Positions 39,062-48,036 of a stretch of 64,000 bases of DNA are shown here, in pieces. A program made the translations under genes and the position numbers. The notes under the pieces were generated by a model. That model saw only the letters and a program-made list of their open reading frames with translations. It ran no database searches and had not been told where the DNA came from. The number at the start of each line of letters is the position of its first letter. Within the stretch, counting starts at the first letter, position 1. Origin of the DNA: Acidobacteriota bacterium (GTDB taxonomy: Bacteria; Acidobacteriota; Terriglobia; Terriglobales; Acidobacteriaceae); the NCBI GenBank assembly GCA_021805025.1, contig JAJZGF010000003.1:1-64000 (forward strand), in the 5' to 3' direction.

Positions 39062-40936
39062 ATGCCGCAATTCAGTGACATCCTTGCCGGACAACCAGCG
39101 CTCGCCGACGGCGCCATGGGGACAGTTCTCTACGCGCGCGGCATATTCATCAACCGCTGCTATGACGAGCTGAACCTCTCCGATCCCGGCCTGATCATGG
39201 CCGTGCATGAGGAGTACCTGCAGGCGGGCGCACAGATTCTGGAATCCAATACCTTCGGCGCGAACCGCTTCCGTCTCTCACGCCATGGGCTGGGCAGCAA
39301 GGTGGCGGAGATCAACACCGCTGGAGTGCGGATTGCCCGCGAGGCCGTCGCGCATCTGCGCGAGAAGCAGGCGGGCGAGGCCTGGGTCGCCGGCTCAGTA
39401 GGCCCACTGGGTGTGCGGCTGGAACCGCTCGGCAAGACTGGCCTTGAGGAAGCTCGCGCCGCATTCGCCGAGCAGATTCGCGCATTGGCTGAAGCCGGCG
39501 CCGATCTCCTCATCATTGAAACCATGCCGGCTTTGAATGAGGCCCGTGAAGCGCTGCTTGCCGCTGAAGAGACCGCGCCTCATCTGCCCGTGCTGGTTAT
39601 GGTCACCGTTGACGACGAGAGCAACTGTCTTGACGGATCCTCCCCGCAACAGGCCGCGGCGCTACTCACCGAGTGGGGCGCAGGAGCGATCGGCGTCAAC
39701 TGCTCCACGGGGCCCTCCGCCGTACTCACCGCCGTTGAAGCGATGCGCTCTGCCACCACGCTGCCCATCGCCGCCATGCCCAACGCCGGCCTGCCGCGCG
39801 CCGTCGAAGGCCGCAACATCTATCTCTGCTCGCCCGAGTACATGGCCAGTTTTGCGCGCAAGGCCATCGCCGCGGGGGCACAGATTGTCGGCGGCTGCTG
39901 CGGCACCACGCCCAACCATATCCGCGCCATGCGCTCGGCCATGCGAGCCATCGACGCACAAACGCGCGTCGCCGAAGGCCACGCTACCGCCGTGCTCAGC
40001 AACGAAACGCCGCCGGCTTCACTCGGCCAACGCTCGCGGCTTGGTTCCCTCATCGAACAAGGAACTTTTGTCACGATGGTCGAGATAGTGCCGCCCAAAG
40101 GCATCGACTGCTCCGCCGAAATCGAAGGCGCGCAGCTTCTAGCGCAGCTCGGCGTCCACTCCATCAACGTGCCGGACTCGCCGCGCGCCTCGGCCCGCAT
40201 GAGCGCGCAAAGCCTCTGCATCCAGATTCAGCAGCAAACCAGCATCGAGACGGTGCTCCACTACACCTGCCGCGATCGCAATGTGCTGTCCATCCAGTCG
40301 GACCTCCTGGGAGCGTCGTCCATCGGCCTCCGCAACATACTTTGCCTCACAGGTGACCCGCCCAAACTGGGCAACTACCCGGATGCCACCGCGGTGTTCG
40401 ACGTGGATTCTATCGGCCTCGTAAACCTGGTGCGGCGCCTCAACCACGGGCTCGACATCGGGGCAAACTCGATAGGAGCCTCGACGAATTTCACCATCGG
40501 CGTCGCGGCGAACCCTGGCGCACCGGACATCGAGCACGAACTGCGCCGCTTCGCTTTTAAGGTGGAGGCAGGCGCGGAGTACGCCATCACCCAGCCGGTC
40601 TTTGACCTGCGCCTTCTGGAAGAGTTCCTCAAACGCATCGAGCAGCATCGCATCCCCGTCATTGCCGGCATCTGGCCCCTTACCAGCCTGCGCAACGCAG
40701 AGTTCATGAAGAACGATCTGCGTGTCTCCATGCCGGAGGAAATCATGCTGCGCATGGCGCAGGCCGACACGCCGGAAGCGGCGCGCAAGGAAGGCATCAA
40801 CATCGCGCAGCAGATGATGGAGGCAGTCCGTCCCTACGTGCAGGGTGTCCAGGTCAGCGCGCCCTTTGGCCGCTACGCCGCCGCTGCCGAGGTAATTGCG
40901 AGCGTGCTGCCACCGGCGCCCAGGGTGAAGGAGTAA
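39062..40936 (+). CDS. Fused homocysteine S-methyltransferase / methylenetetrahydrofolate reductase
   Basis: N-terminus LADGAMGTVLYARG...VGGCCGTTPNHIRAM (Zn-Cys HMT domain); C-terminus MVEIVPPKG...NILCLTGDPPKLG...GAEYAITQPVFD (MTHFR). Confidence 0.9.
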   Translation: MPQFSDILAGQPALADGAMGTVLYARGIFINRCYDELNLSDPGLIMAVHEEYLQAGAQILESNTFGANRFRLSRHGLGSKVAEINTAGVRIAREAVAHLREKQAGEAWVAGSVGPLGVRLEPLGKTGLEEARAAFAEQIRALAEAGADLLIIETMPALNEAREALLAAEETAPHLPVLVMVTVDDESNCLDGSSPQQAAALLTEWGAGAIGVNCSTGPSAVLTAVEAMRSATTLPIAAMPNAGLPRAVEGRNIYLCSPEYMASFARKAIAAGAQIVGGCCGTTPNHIRAMRSAMRAIDAQTRVAEGHATAVLSNETPPASLGQRSRLGSLIEQGTFVTMVEIVPPKGIDCSAEIEGAQLLAQLGVHSINVPDSPRASARMSAQSLCIQIQQQTSIETVLHYTCRDRNVLSIQSDLLGASSIGLRNILCLTGDPPKLGNYPDATAVFDVDSIGLVNLVRRLNHGLDIGANSIGASTNFTIGVAANPGAPDIEHELRRFAFKVEAGAEYAITQPVFDLRLLEEFLKRIEQHRIPVIAGIWPLTSLRNAEFMKNDLRVSMPEEIMLRMAQADTPEAARKEGINIAQQMMEAVRPYVQGVQVSAPFGRYAAAAEVIASVLPPAPRVKE

Positions 40937-40941
40937 GACCC

Positions 40942-41163
40942 ATGCCATCCTTTGAAGAGTCTCTGCAAAAACTCGAAAGCATTGTCGAGCAGATGGAGAA
41001 GGGCGACCTCAGCCTGGAGGACTCGCTCAAGCTGTTTGAAGAGGGCGTGGCTCTCTCGACGGCCTGCAAGAAAGAACTGGACGAGGCCGAAGGCAAGGTC
41101 CAGATGCTCATCAAGCAACGCGACGGCTCCTTCAAGGCAGAGTTGTTCCCCCCGGAAAAGTAA
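40942..41163 (+). CDS. xseB: Exodeoxyribonuclease VII small subunit
   Basis: SFEESLQKLESIVEQMEKGDLSLEDSLKLFEEGVALS. Confidence 0.96.
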   Translation: MPSFEESLQKLESIVEQMEKGDLSLEDSLKLFEEGVALSTACKKELDEAEGKVQMLIKQRDGSFKAELFPPEK

Positions 41164-41230
41164 CCCGCTCACCGCGTTGACGTGCGCGGATCCCCCTTCG
41201 ATCCTCCATTGAATATTCCGGCGCTGTGCC

Positions 41231-42244
41231 TCACCCCAGCATCTGCGGCCGATGCGCTGTTCCGTCAAAGTGGGTGCTCGTCTTGTAGAGCTCGAACTTG
41301 CCTTCCTGCGAGGCGGCTTTTGTGCGATCGAGCAGGCTGGCCACCTGCGCCTCAGACATTGGCTGAAAGGTCCGCGCCGCTTGCAGCGCCTGGTCGAGCA
41401 CTGCCTGATTGTCGATGCCCGTAATTTGGGTCGAGATGGGCAAGTTGAGACAATAGTGCAGGCACTCGATCGGCTTCACGGTCTTGCTGTCGAGGATGAA
41501 GTGGTCGCCGAATGCCTTCATGCCTAACGCGCCGATGTTTTCGCGATTCAGGATGGGCAGAACATCATGGCCAAAGCTGCGGAAGTGCGCGTCCATCACG
41601 TTGAGCGGCATCTGCACGGCGTCAAAGTGGAAGCTGCGTGCACGCGCCTCATTCAGCATGCGCAGATGCACATACGGGTCCTTGTGGCCGGTGAAGCCAA
41701 TATAGCGAACCTTGCCCGCCTTCTTCGCGTCCAGCATGGCCTCCATCGCGCCGCCCTCGGCGAAGATGCGGTCGGGGTCTTCGAGGCGAATGACCTCGTG
41801 GAACTGCATCAGGTCGACGTGGTCGGTTTGCAGGCGCTGCAACGATTCGTTGATCTGCTGCGCGGCGGCAGCTTTGGTGCGACCATCGATCTTCGTCATC
41901 AGAAAAACCTTGTTCCGATATCCGTCCGCCAGCGCCCTGCCCATGCGTGCCTCGCTGACGCCGTCGTTGTAATCCCAGCAATTGTCCATAAAGGTGATGC
42001 CGCGGTCGATGGCCTGGCGAATCAACTGAATGGACTCCTGCTCCTCAAGCGACGGCTTGCCGATGTGGTAGCCGCCAAGGCCAATGGCCGAGATACGCTC
42101 CCCGGTGCTGCCTAGCGTGCGATAGATCATGCCCTCTGCCTCGGGCGCCTTCCCCTCCGCGTGCAGCATGGGCGTCAAAAGACGCTCTGTGGCCGCCACG
42201 CTCACCGCCGTCGTTGCCGTCTTCAAGAAATCGCGCCGATCCAT
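41231..42244 (-). CDS. Aldo/keto reductase with Tat signal
   Basis: MDRRDFLKTATTAVSVAAT; IYRTLGSTGERISAIGLGGYHIG; FMDNCWDYNDGVSE; VDLMQFHEV. Confidence 0.9.
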   Translation of the reverse strand: MDRRDFLKTATTAVSVAATERLLTPMLHAEGKAPEAEGMIYRTLGSTGERISAIGLGGYHIGKPSLEEQESIQLIRQAIDRGITFMDNCWDYNDGVSEARMGRALADGYRNKVFLMTKIDGRTKAAAAQQINESLQRLQTDHVDLMQFHEVIRLEDPDRIFAEGGAMEAMLDAKKAGKVRYIGFTGHKDPYVHLRMLNEARARSFHFDAVQMPLNVMDAHFRSFGHDVLPILNRENIGALGMKAFGDHFILDSKTVKPIECLHYCLNLPISTQITGIDNQAVLDQALQAARTFQPMSEAQVASLLDRTKAASQEGKFELYKTSTHFDGTAHRPQMLG

Positions 42245-42280
42245 AGTTCCTCCGTTTTGCCTTGTGGGTCTACTCCATAC

Positions 42281-42817
42281 TCAGTGAGGCATCAGCCTCG
42301 CACGAAGCCATTGTTGCAGCGGCGGCGAGACGCGGTCTAATGCGGCCAGGTGAAAGACGGGCTTTCCCAGGCCAGGCATCTCCCCATCGGGACCACGCAG
42401 GATGGTCGCGTCTGCCCGCCGCCGGAGCCTTTCAAAGGATGGCTTCCGTTCGCCGTCTGCTCCTGCGTCAACCGCCAGGCATAGATCCGGCTGCACAAAG
42501 TCCACGATTCGATTGGACTCGAAGATCAAGGGGGAATCGCGCTCTATACGCGACCAAAGCGCGTGGATGACCTGTGCAAGCATTTCATCCTGCGCAGAGA
42601 CGAGCAGCGCACGGCTTGCGCCGGCGGCCAGATACCGCGCAGTGTCGGTCGCCTGCCCTGCAGTGGTCTCTTCCCAGATAGGTTCACGCTCGCCGTGTGC
42701 GTGACTGGTGATTTTGACCGCAGTCCAGGCAAACTCGCGCAGAGCCGCAATCAGTCCGCAGATGACTGCGGTCTTCCCCACGTTTCTACCGCTGCCCCCA
42801 ACAATGATGACCGGCAC
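42281..42817 (-). CDS. P-loop protein, MobB-like
   Basis: VIIVGGSGRNVGKTAVICGLIAALRE (Walker A), WTAVKITSHAHG; resembles the MobB fold. Confidence 0.55.
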   Translation of the reverse strand: MPVIIVGGSGRNVGKTAVICGLIAALREFAWTAVKITSHAHGEREPIWEETTAGQATDTARYLAAGASRALLVSAQDEMLAQVIHALWSRIERDSPLIFESNRIVDFVQPDLCLAVDAGADGERKPSFERLRRRADATILRGPDGEMPGLGKPVFHLAALDRVSPPLQQWLRARLMPH

Positions 42818-42819
42818 GG

Positions 42820-43845
42820 CTACTCCTTGCCGTCAGACTTGCCGTGGCTCTTGGCAAGGCGGGCGAGCGTGGCCTGCTCCCGCAGCACCTGCTTGAGCGG
42901 ACGCGCCGGCGTGCCGAAGAAGACCGTTCCAGGCTTGTGGCCTTCATTGGTCAGCGTTTTGCCGTTAAAGACGCCGGACTGGCCGCCCAATATGACTCCA
43001 GGTCCGACGTGTGCGTGGTCGCCGATGCCCACCTGACCTGCAATCACCGCCCCGCTGCCCACCGTACTTGACCCCGAGATTCCCGTCAGCGCCACGAGAA
43101 TTACGTCCTCGCCGATCTCGCAGTTGTGTCCCACGTGGACGAGATTGTCAATCTTCGTTCCCCTGCCGATGCGCGTCTCCTTCAGTGCGCCGCGGTCTAT
43201 CGTTGAGTTTGCCCCGATCTCCACATCGTCTTCAATCACCAGGGTGCCTTGCTGCGGAAATTGAGTGTAAGCGCCCGTCTTGGCATCGCGCACATAGCCA
43301 AAACCGTCCGCGCCCAGCACCGCACCGGCGTGGACCAGCACCCGATCGCCCAGTGCGACGCCCGGATAGAGCACGGCGCGCGGATAGATGCGGCAATCGG
43401 CGCCGATGCGAACGCCGTGACCGATGACCGCGCCCGCCTCGATGCGAGTGCCCGCGCCAATATGCGCGTCACCCTCAACGACTGCGGCCGCGCCTACCGT
43501 CACGCCTACGCCCAGGCTGGCAGTCACAGCAACAATTGCTGCGGGGTGGATGCCCACCGCGGAAGGCTGCGGAGCCAGCAGCCTGGCCGCGCGAGCAAAC
43601 CAGAGACGGGGCTGGTCGGTCTCAACGATAGACTTGCCGGGCGGGTAGGCGTCCGCTTGGCCCGGCTGCAACACAATCACGCCCGCATTGCTGCCCAGAG
43701 CCTCCGCAGCCGTTGCTCTTGTGTCCGAGAAAATCAGATCAAAGAGGCCCGCGCGCTCATAGGAACTCACGTCTTTGACGTTCCACCCCGGATCGCCCTG
43801 CGCCAGCTTGCCGCCCAGCTTCTCTACCAGCTCACCCAGCGTCAT
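42820..43845 (-). CDS. lpxD: UDP-3-O-acylglucosamine N-acyltransferase
   Basis: MTLGELVEKLGGKL start; hexapeptide repeats; HVGHNCEIGEDVILVALTGISGSSTVGSGAVIAGQVGIGDHAHVG. The longer ORF-track start (44166) overlaps lpxL and is rejected. Confidence 0.93.
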   Translation of the reverse strand: MTLGELVEKLGGKLAQGDPGWNVKDVSSYERAGLFDLIFSDTRATAAEALGSNAGVIVLQPGQADAYPPGKSIVETDQPRLWFARAARLLAPQPSAVGIHPAAIVAVTASLGVGVTVGAAAVVEGDAHIGAGTRIEAGAVIGHGVRIGADCRIYPRAVLYPGVALGDRVLVHAGAVLGADGFGYVRDAKTGAYTQFPQQGTLVIEDDVEIGANSTIDRGALKETRIGRGTKIDNLVHVGHNCEIGEDVILVALTGISGSSTVGSGAVIAGQVGIGDHAHVGPGVILGGQSGVFNGKTLTNEGHKPGTVFFGTPARPLKQVLREQATLARLAKSHGKSDGKE

Positions 43846-43858
43846 CCGTCTCTCTCCT

Positions 43859-44758
43859 CTAGTAAAGACCCGGCTCGCCCACGGGCCTCGTCTTCCAGCG
43901 CCGATGAATCCACAGCCACTGGTCAGCATAGCGTCTGATCCATGCCTCGGTGGTCGCGGCGCACTGTTGCGTGGCGGCCAGCACATCGGCCTCCGCGTCG
44001 CCGGTGCGCGCAAACTCCAACTCCGGGCCGAAGTGCAGCACATACTGGCCCTCATCCTGCTCCCACAGCATAAAGCCGGGCAGCACCGCCGCACCGGTCT
44101 TGAGCGCCACGCGCGCCAGGCCTGAACCCGTGCATGCCTTGCGTCCGAAGAAGTCCACAAAGACACCCTGCGGCGGCGTCATGTTGGTGTCCATCAGGAT
44201 GCCGACGGTTTGGCCCTCATGCATGGCCTTCAACAGGCCGCGCGCAAAGTCATTCTTGTGCAGCACGCGATTCCCGTGCAGACAGCGGATGCCGTTGACG
44301 AACTCATCGAGCGGACGATTGTCGAGACGCCGGATGACCATGCTCATCGGATAGCCCATCAGCGAGTGGTAAAAGCTTGACAGCTCCCACGCACCCAGGT
44401 GGCCTGTGAGCACCAGCACGCCTTTGCCGCGGTCCCGCGCTGCCAGGTAGTGGTCCAGGCCCTCGGTGCGAATCCAGGCGCGCGTATTCTGCGGCGTGTA
44501 GCGCTTCATGCGGCAGAACTCAACGAGCTGCCAGCCCAGATGCCGGTAGACGCCGCGCAGTATCTTTTCTCTTGATGCAGAAGAGCGTTCCGGAAGAGCG
44601 AGTTGCAGGTTGCGCTGGCCCACTCGGCGTAGCCGGCCCAGTCCCAGGTACACAGTCCAGGCCAACACTCCGGCAATCAGCCGCGCCCACGAGCGCGGCA
44701 TGCGCCCCAGGATGCGCACCACGGCCAGCACCAGCCCGGATTCAAGCTCTTCCCGCAT
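43859..44758 (-). CDS. lpxL: Lipid A biosynthesis acyltransferase (LpxL/HtrB family)
   Basis: LTGHLGAWELSSFYHSLMGYPMSMVIRRLDNRPLDEFV; ILMDTNMTPPQGVFVDFFGRKACTGSGLARVALKTGAAVLPGF. Confidence 0.9.
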   Translation of the reverse strand: MREELESGLVLAVVRILGRMPRSWARLIAGVLAWTVYLGLGRLRRVGQRNLQLALPERSSASREKILRGVYRHLGWQLVEFCRMKRYTPQNTRAWIRTEGLDHYLAARDRGKGVLVLTGHLGAWELSSFYHSLMGYPMSMVIRRLDNRPLDEFVNGIRCLHGNRVLHKNDFARGLLKAMHEGQTVGILMDTNMTPPQGVFVDFFGRKACTGSGLARVALKTGAAVLPGFMLWEQDEGQYVLHFGPELEFARTGDAEADVLAATQQCAATTEAWIRRYADQWLWIHRRWKTRPVGEPGLY

Positions 44759-44893
44759 AATTGTGGCAAAAGCTTAGTGTAGGGCATGGACGGTTGGCAT
44801 ACGGGGGCGGCGCGGCATCATGACAGCCGTCTGCCGCGCAATGAAAAGGACGGCCCGCTCGCGGACCGCCCTTCCTTGCTGCTTCAACGTTGC

Positions 44894-45586
44894 CTATTTG
44901 TGATCTTTTGATGCTACGAAGTACTTTGCCACGCTGCGTACAAACGGAGCCGCGGCCGGAGGCACGGCCACGTTGCCTTTCAGGATGGACTCAAAGGTGT
45001 GCTGTGCGCCGTAATACGTGTTGGTGTCATCCATGTTCTGGCTGACGCTGGTGCCGTCCAGGTCAATGCCGGCAAACAGGCCTTTGTTGCGTGAATAGCT
45101 GAGGAGCTCGGCGTTCATCTTCCAGTCCGTTGAAGCCTGGCCCGCACGTCCCACCGGACCTGCTGCCGCCGACGCATCCGCGCCGATCTTGAACTTGCTC
45201 TTCAGCAGATCCTGAAAGCCCTTGTCATTGACGGCAACCAGGACCAGGTCCGTCGACTGCCCGCCGATCTGGAAGCCGAAGGAGCCGCCCGCCATGCGGA
45301 TGAAAACCGGCGCACTCCAGCCGTGGCCCGTGCGGCAGGTCACCACACCCTGTCCGTACTGGCCGCCAAAGATGAACGCACCCTTCAACATGCCTGGCAC
45401 AACGCCCACACAGGTGGCTTGTTGCAGGATGTCCGTGGGAATGCTGTGATCTGGAGCGCCCATTATCTGCTCCAGAACGGTCTTCGCGGAATCAATCCGA
45501 TCCTGCAGGTCCTGCTTGGAAGATGCCGCAAACGAGGTGCATGTGACCAGAAAACAGAAGCAAATTGCGGAAATTACCTTCTTCAT
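44894..45586 (-). CDS. Secreted SYLF/YSC84-domain lipid-binding protein
   Basis: ATCVGVVPGMLKGAFIFGGQYGQGVVTCR...GGSFGFQIGGQSTDLVLVAVNDKG...YSRNKGLFAGIDLDGTSV. Start at MKKVISAI. Confidence 0.88.
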   Translation of the reverse strand: MKKVISAICFCFLVTCTSFAASSKQDLQDRIDSAKTVLEQIMGAPDHSIPTDILQQATCVGVVPGMLKGAFIFGGQYGQGVVTCRTGHGWSAPVFIRMAGGSFGFQIGGQSTDLVLVAVNDKGFQDLLKSKFKIGADASAAAGPVGRAGQASTDWKMNAELLSYSRNKGLFAGIDLDGTSVSQNMDDTNTYYGAQHTFESILKGNVAVPPAAAPFVRSVAKYFVASKDHK

Positions 45587-45927
45587 GGGTGAGTCCTTTC
45601 GTCGAACGCCAATTGATGGCGTTAGTCTGGGGTGTATTCGCAATAGACGGTGCTTTGGCTGTGGGGTAAGCCCGCCCGCAAGAGGCAAAAACTCTATCAT
45701 CCACCGATCCGATCATCCGGCAAAGCCCTCCGCATTTTTCAGGATGTTCGCCAGCCGGGAAGTTACCGGATCGCACCCGCGCGAGGAACCAGAAGCTTAC
45801 ATGGACCGCAAACGCAAAAAGGCCTTTACGTGTTCATAGGCTTGGATGCTGGATGCTTGGTTCGGGTGGGCTGATCGCACAAAAATAGGGGCTTCGTACT
45901 TCCGAGGGAATATCCACCCGAAATTCA

Positions 45928-45979
45928 GAAAAAAGAGGAGTTCCCAGGCTTCATGCGGACATGCCGCCTGGGAGCTCCT
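45928..45979 (-). terminator. Rho-independent terminator (minus strand)
   Basis: Minus strand GGAGCTCCCAGGC-N16-GCCTGGGAACTCC then TCTTTTTT. Confidence 0.75.
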
Positions 45980-46108
45980 TTCCCCAGATCTGCGTTGTTT
46001 CTGTGATCGAGTTTCCGGTAATCGGCGATTGGGTACAAGAGTACGAAAGGACTAGGTTATAGGTAATCGAAAATCGAATTACTGAAGTACTTGACCCCGC
46101 GCAGGAAG

Positions 46109-46780
46109 CTACTCCGGTCGCGCCATCTCCGGTCCTCGCAGAGCCATCATCGAGAGTTCAATGCGGTTTTCCGCGCCTGTCTTCCGCATCAGCTTGCCAA
46201 CGTGGGACTTCACGGTCCGTTCTTCGATGCCAAGCTTCACCGCGATTTCGCGGTTTGAGCGCGCCAGGAGAATCAGGTCCAGAACCTGTCTTTCGCGTGC
46301 TGTCAGATCCGGCAGCGGATTGGCTGGGCGCGCTTCTTTATCGGCAAGGAGCCTGTCGATCAGCTGCGCCAGAGAGCGCCTCGGAGCCCAGATGGAACCG
46401 GAAAGTGCCACCTCGATCGCATCGCGAATCGTTCGGGGACCGGCCGACATGTCCAGATAGGCGCGAGCGCCCGCTACGATGGCCTCCATCACGAGTTCAT
46501 CGTCGCTGTCAGAACCAATCACAATAAGCCGAATGGAGGGTTTAAGGCGACTGATCTGGCGCAATGTTTCCAGGCACCAGCATGAGGAGTTCAGATCCAC
46601 GATCAGGTATCCGACCGCTGGATTCGCCAGCAAATCTTCCAGAGTTCCCACCACGGGCACCAACCGGGTCTGCCCCGGCTGAGGGGAATGCTCAAATACA
46701 CCCCGCAAGCCTTCCATGCGGATCGGCTCGCCCGCAATGAGTCCTACGGGGACGGTCTGCCGGCTGGTTCCTTGGTCCAT
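46109..46780 (-). CDS. LuxR/NarL-type regulator with atypical receiver-like domain
   Basis: C-terminal HTH LTARERQVLDLILLARSNREIAVKLGIEERTVKSHVGKLMRKTGAENRIEL; receiver-like N-terminus lacks the usual DD pair and Lys. Confidence 0.8.
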   Translation of the reverse strand: MDQGTSRQTVPVGLIAGEPIRMEGLRGVFEHSPQPGQTRLVPVVGTLEDLLANPAVGYLIVDLNSSCWCLETLRQISRLKPSIRLIVIGSDSDDELVMEAIVAGARAYLDMSAGPRTIRDAIEVALSGSIWAPRRSLAQLIDRLLADKEARPANPLPDLTARERQVLDLILLARSNREIAVKLGIEERTVKSHVGKLMRKTGAENRIELSMMALRGPEMARPE

Positions 46781-46902
46781 ACGAACTCTCACTGCGGTTG
46801 CCTCACCCTTCGGCGCCGTCCGGATTCAGATTCCTGACAGTGCTATCGGGCGTCGGCCATTCGATCGACAGGCGATCCTCATGCCGGGCCATGCTGTGCC
46901 AT

Positions 46903-47457
46903 TTACAGCTTGGGAAGCACAATTCCCTGCTGTTTCTGGTACTTGCCTTTGCGATCCGCATAGCTTACTTCGCAGACCTCATCGGACCGGAAAAACAGGA
47001 TCTGGCAGAGCCCCTCGTTCGCGTACACCTTTGCCGGCAGCGGTGTAGTGTTTGAGATTTCAAGAGTCACAAACCCTTCCCACTCCGGCTCAAACGGTGT
47101 CACATTCACAATAATGCCGCAACGGGCGTACGTAGACTTCCCAACACAGATGGTTAGCACGTTCCTGGGAATACGAAAGTACTCAACCGAACGAGCCAGG
47201 GCAAAAGAATTCGGCGGAATAATCACCGACTCCGCCTGCACGGAGACAAAGGACCGCTCGTCAAAAGCCTTGGGGTCAATGATCGCGGAGTTCACGTTGG
47301 TAAATATCTTGAACTCATCGGTGACCCGAAGGTCATAGCCGTAGGAGGATAGGCCATAGGATATGACGCCCTCGCGAACCTGCTTTTCGCTGAAGGGCTC
47401 AATCATCTTGTGCTGCAGGGCCTGTTCCCTGATCCAACGGTCGCTCTGAATGGACAT
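46903..47457 (-). CDS. dcd: dCTP deaminase
   Basis: [13 protein letters not shown]...[17 protein letters not shown]...[51 protein letters not shown]. Confidence 0.95.
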   Translation of the reverse strand: MSIQSDRWIREQALQHKMIEPFSEKQVREGVISYGLSSYGYDLRVTDEFKIFTNVNSAIIDPKAFDERSFVSVQAESVIIPPNSFALARSVEYFRIPRNVLTICVGKSTYARCGIIVNVTPFEPEWEGFVTLEISNTTPLPAKVYANEGLCQILFFRSDEVCEVSYADRKGKYQKQQGIVLPKL

Positions 47458-47737
47458 ACTTCTCCTGTCGCGGCTCGCACATGAAGCCGGTCATTGGTTA
47501 AGTGGCGCACTAGGCCGCTCGAAAACTTCATCTTACGGAACGCGCACTCCAATGACAACCTGTGCGAATCTCCGCGCATCTGTTGACTGCCTGAACTCTC
47601 TACGGGCCTCGCCCCAATCTAGGACGGAGAGAATCGCCCTTGAACCGGCATGGGCCGGGTGTTCCATCTTTGGCGCAAAATCTGTACCATCAACTGCGTA
47701 GGGCGTGGTACAGTCGATTTCAGTCGCGCATGCGAGG

Positions 47738-48036
47738 TGACCGCATTGATCAAGCAGGACATCGTACACCATGTAATCGAACGCACGGGCCTGCCGCGCA
47801 CCAAGGCTGAGGCAGCCGTGGACACCGTGTTCGAAGGCCTGAAGCAGGCACTTGCCGCCGGAGAGCGCATTGAACTGCGCGGGTTTGGCGTCTTCAGCGT
47901 CCGAGCGCGCAAAACCGGCATCGGCCGCAACCCCCGCACCGGCACTGAGGTCAGCATCACGCCGGGCAAGGCCGTGCGTTTCAAGCCCGGCAAAGAACTG
48001 CATACCCTGGACACCGGCGGCGCACCCGGCAAATGA
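47738..48036 (+). CDS. HU/IHF-family DNA-binding protein
   Basis: TALIKQDIVHHVIERTGLPRTKAEAAVDTVFEGLKQALAAGERIELRGFGVFSVRARKTGIGRNPRTGTEVSI; GTG start likely at 47738. Confidence 0.88.

Noticed and set aside
43846-44166. N-terminal extension of lpxD in the ORF track
   Set aside because: Overlaps lpxL and is low-complexity Arg/Cys/Ser-rich; canonical LpxD start MTLGELVEKLGGKL follows a Shine-Dalgarno at 43845.
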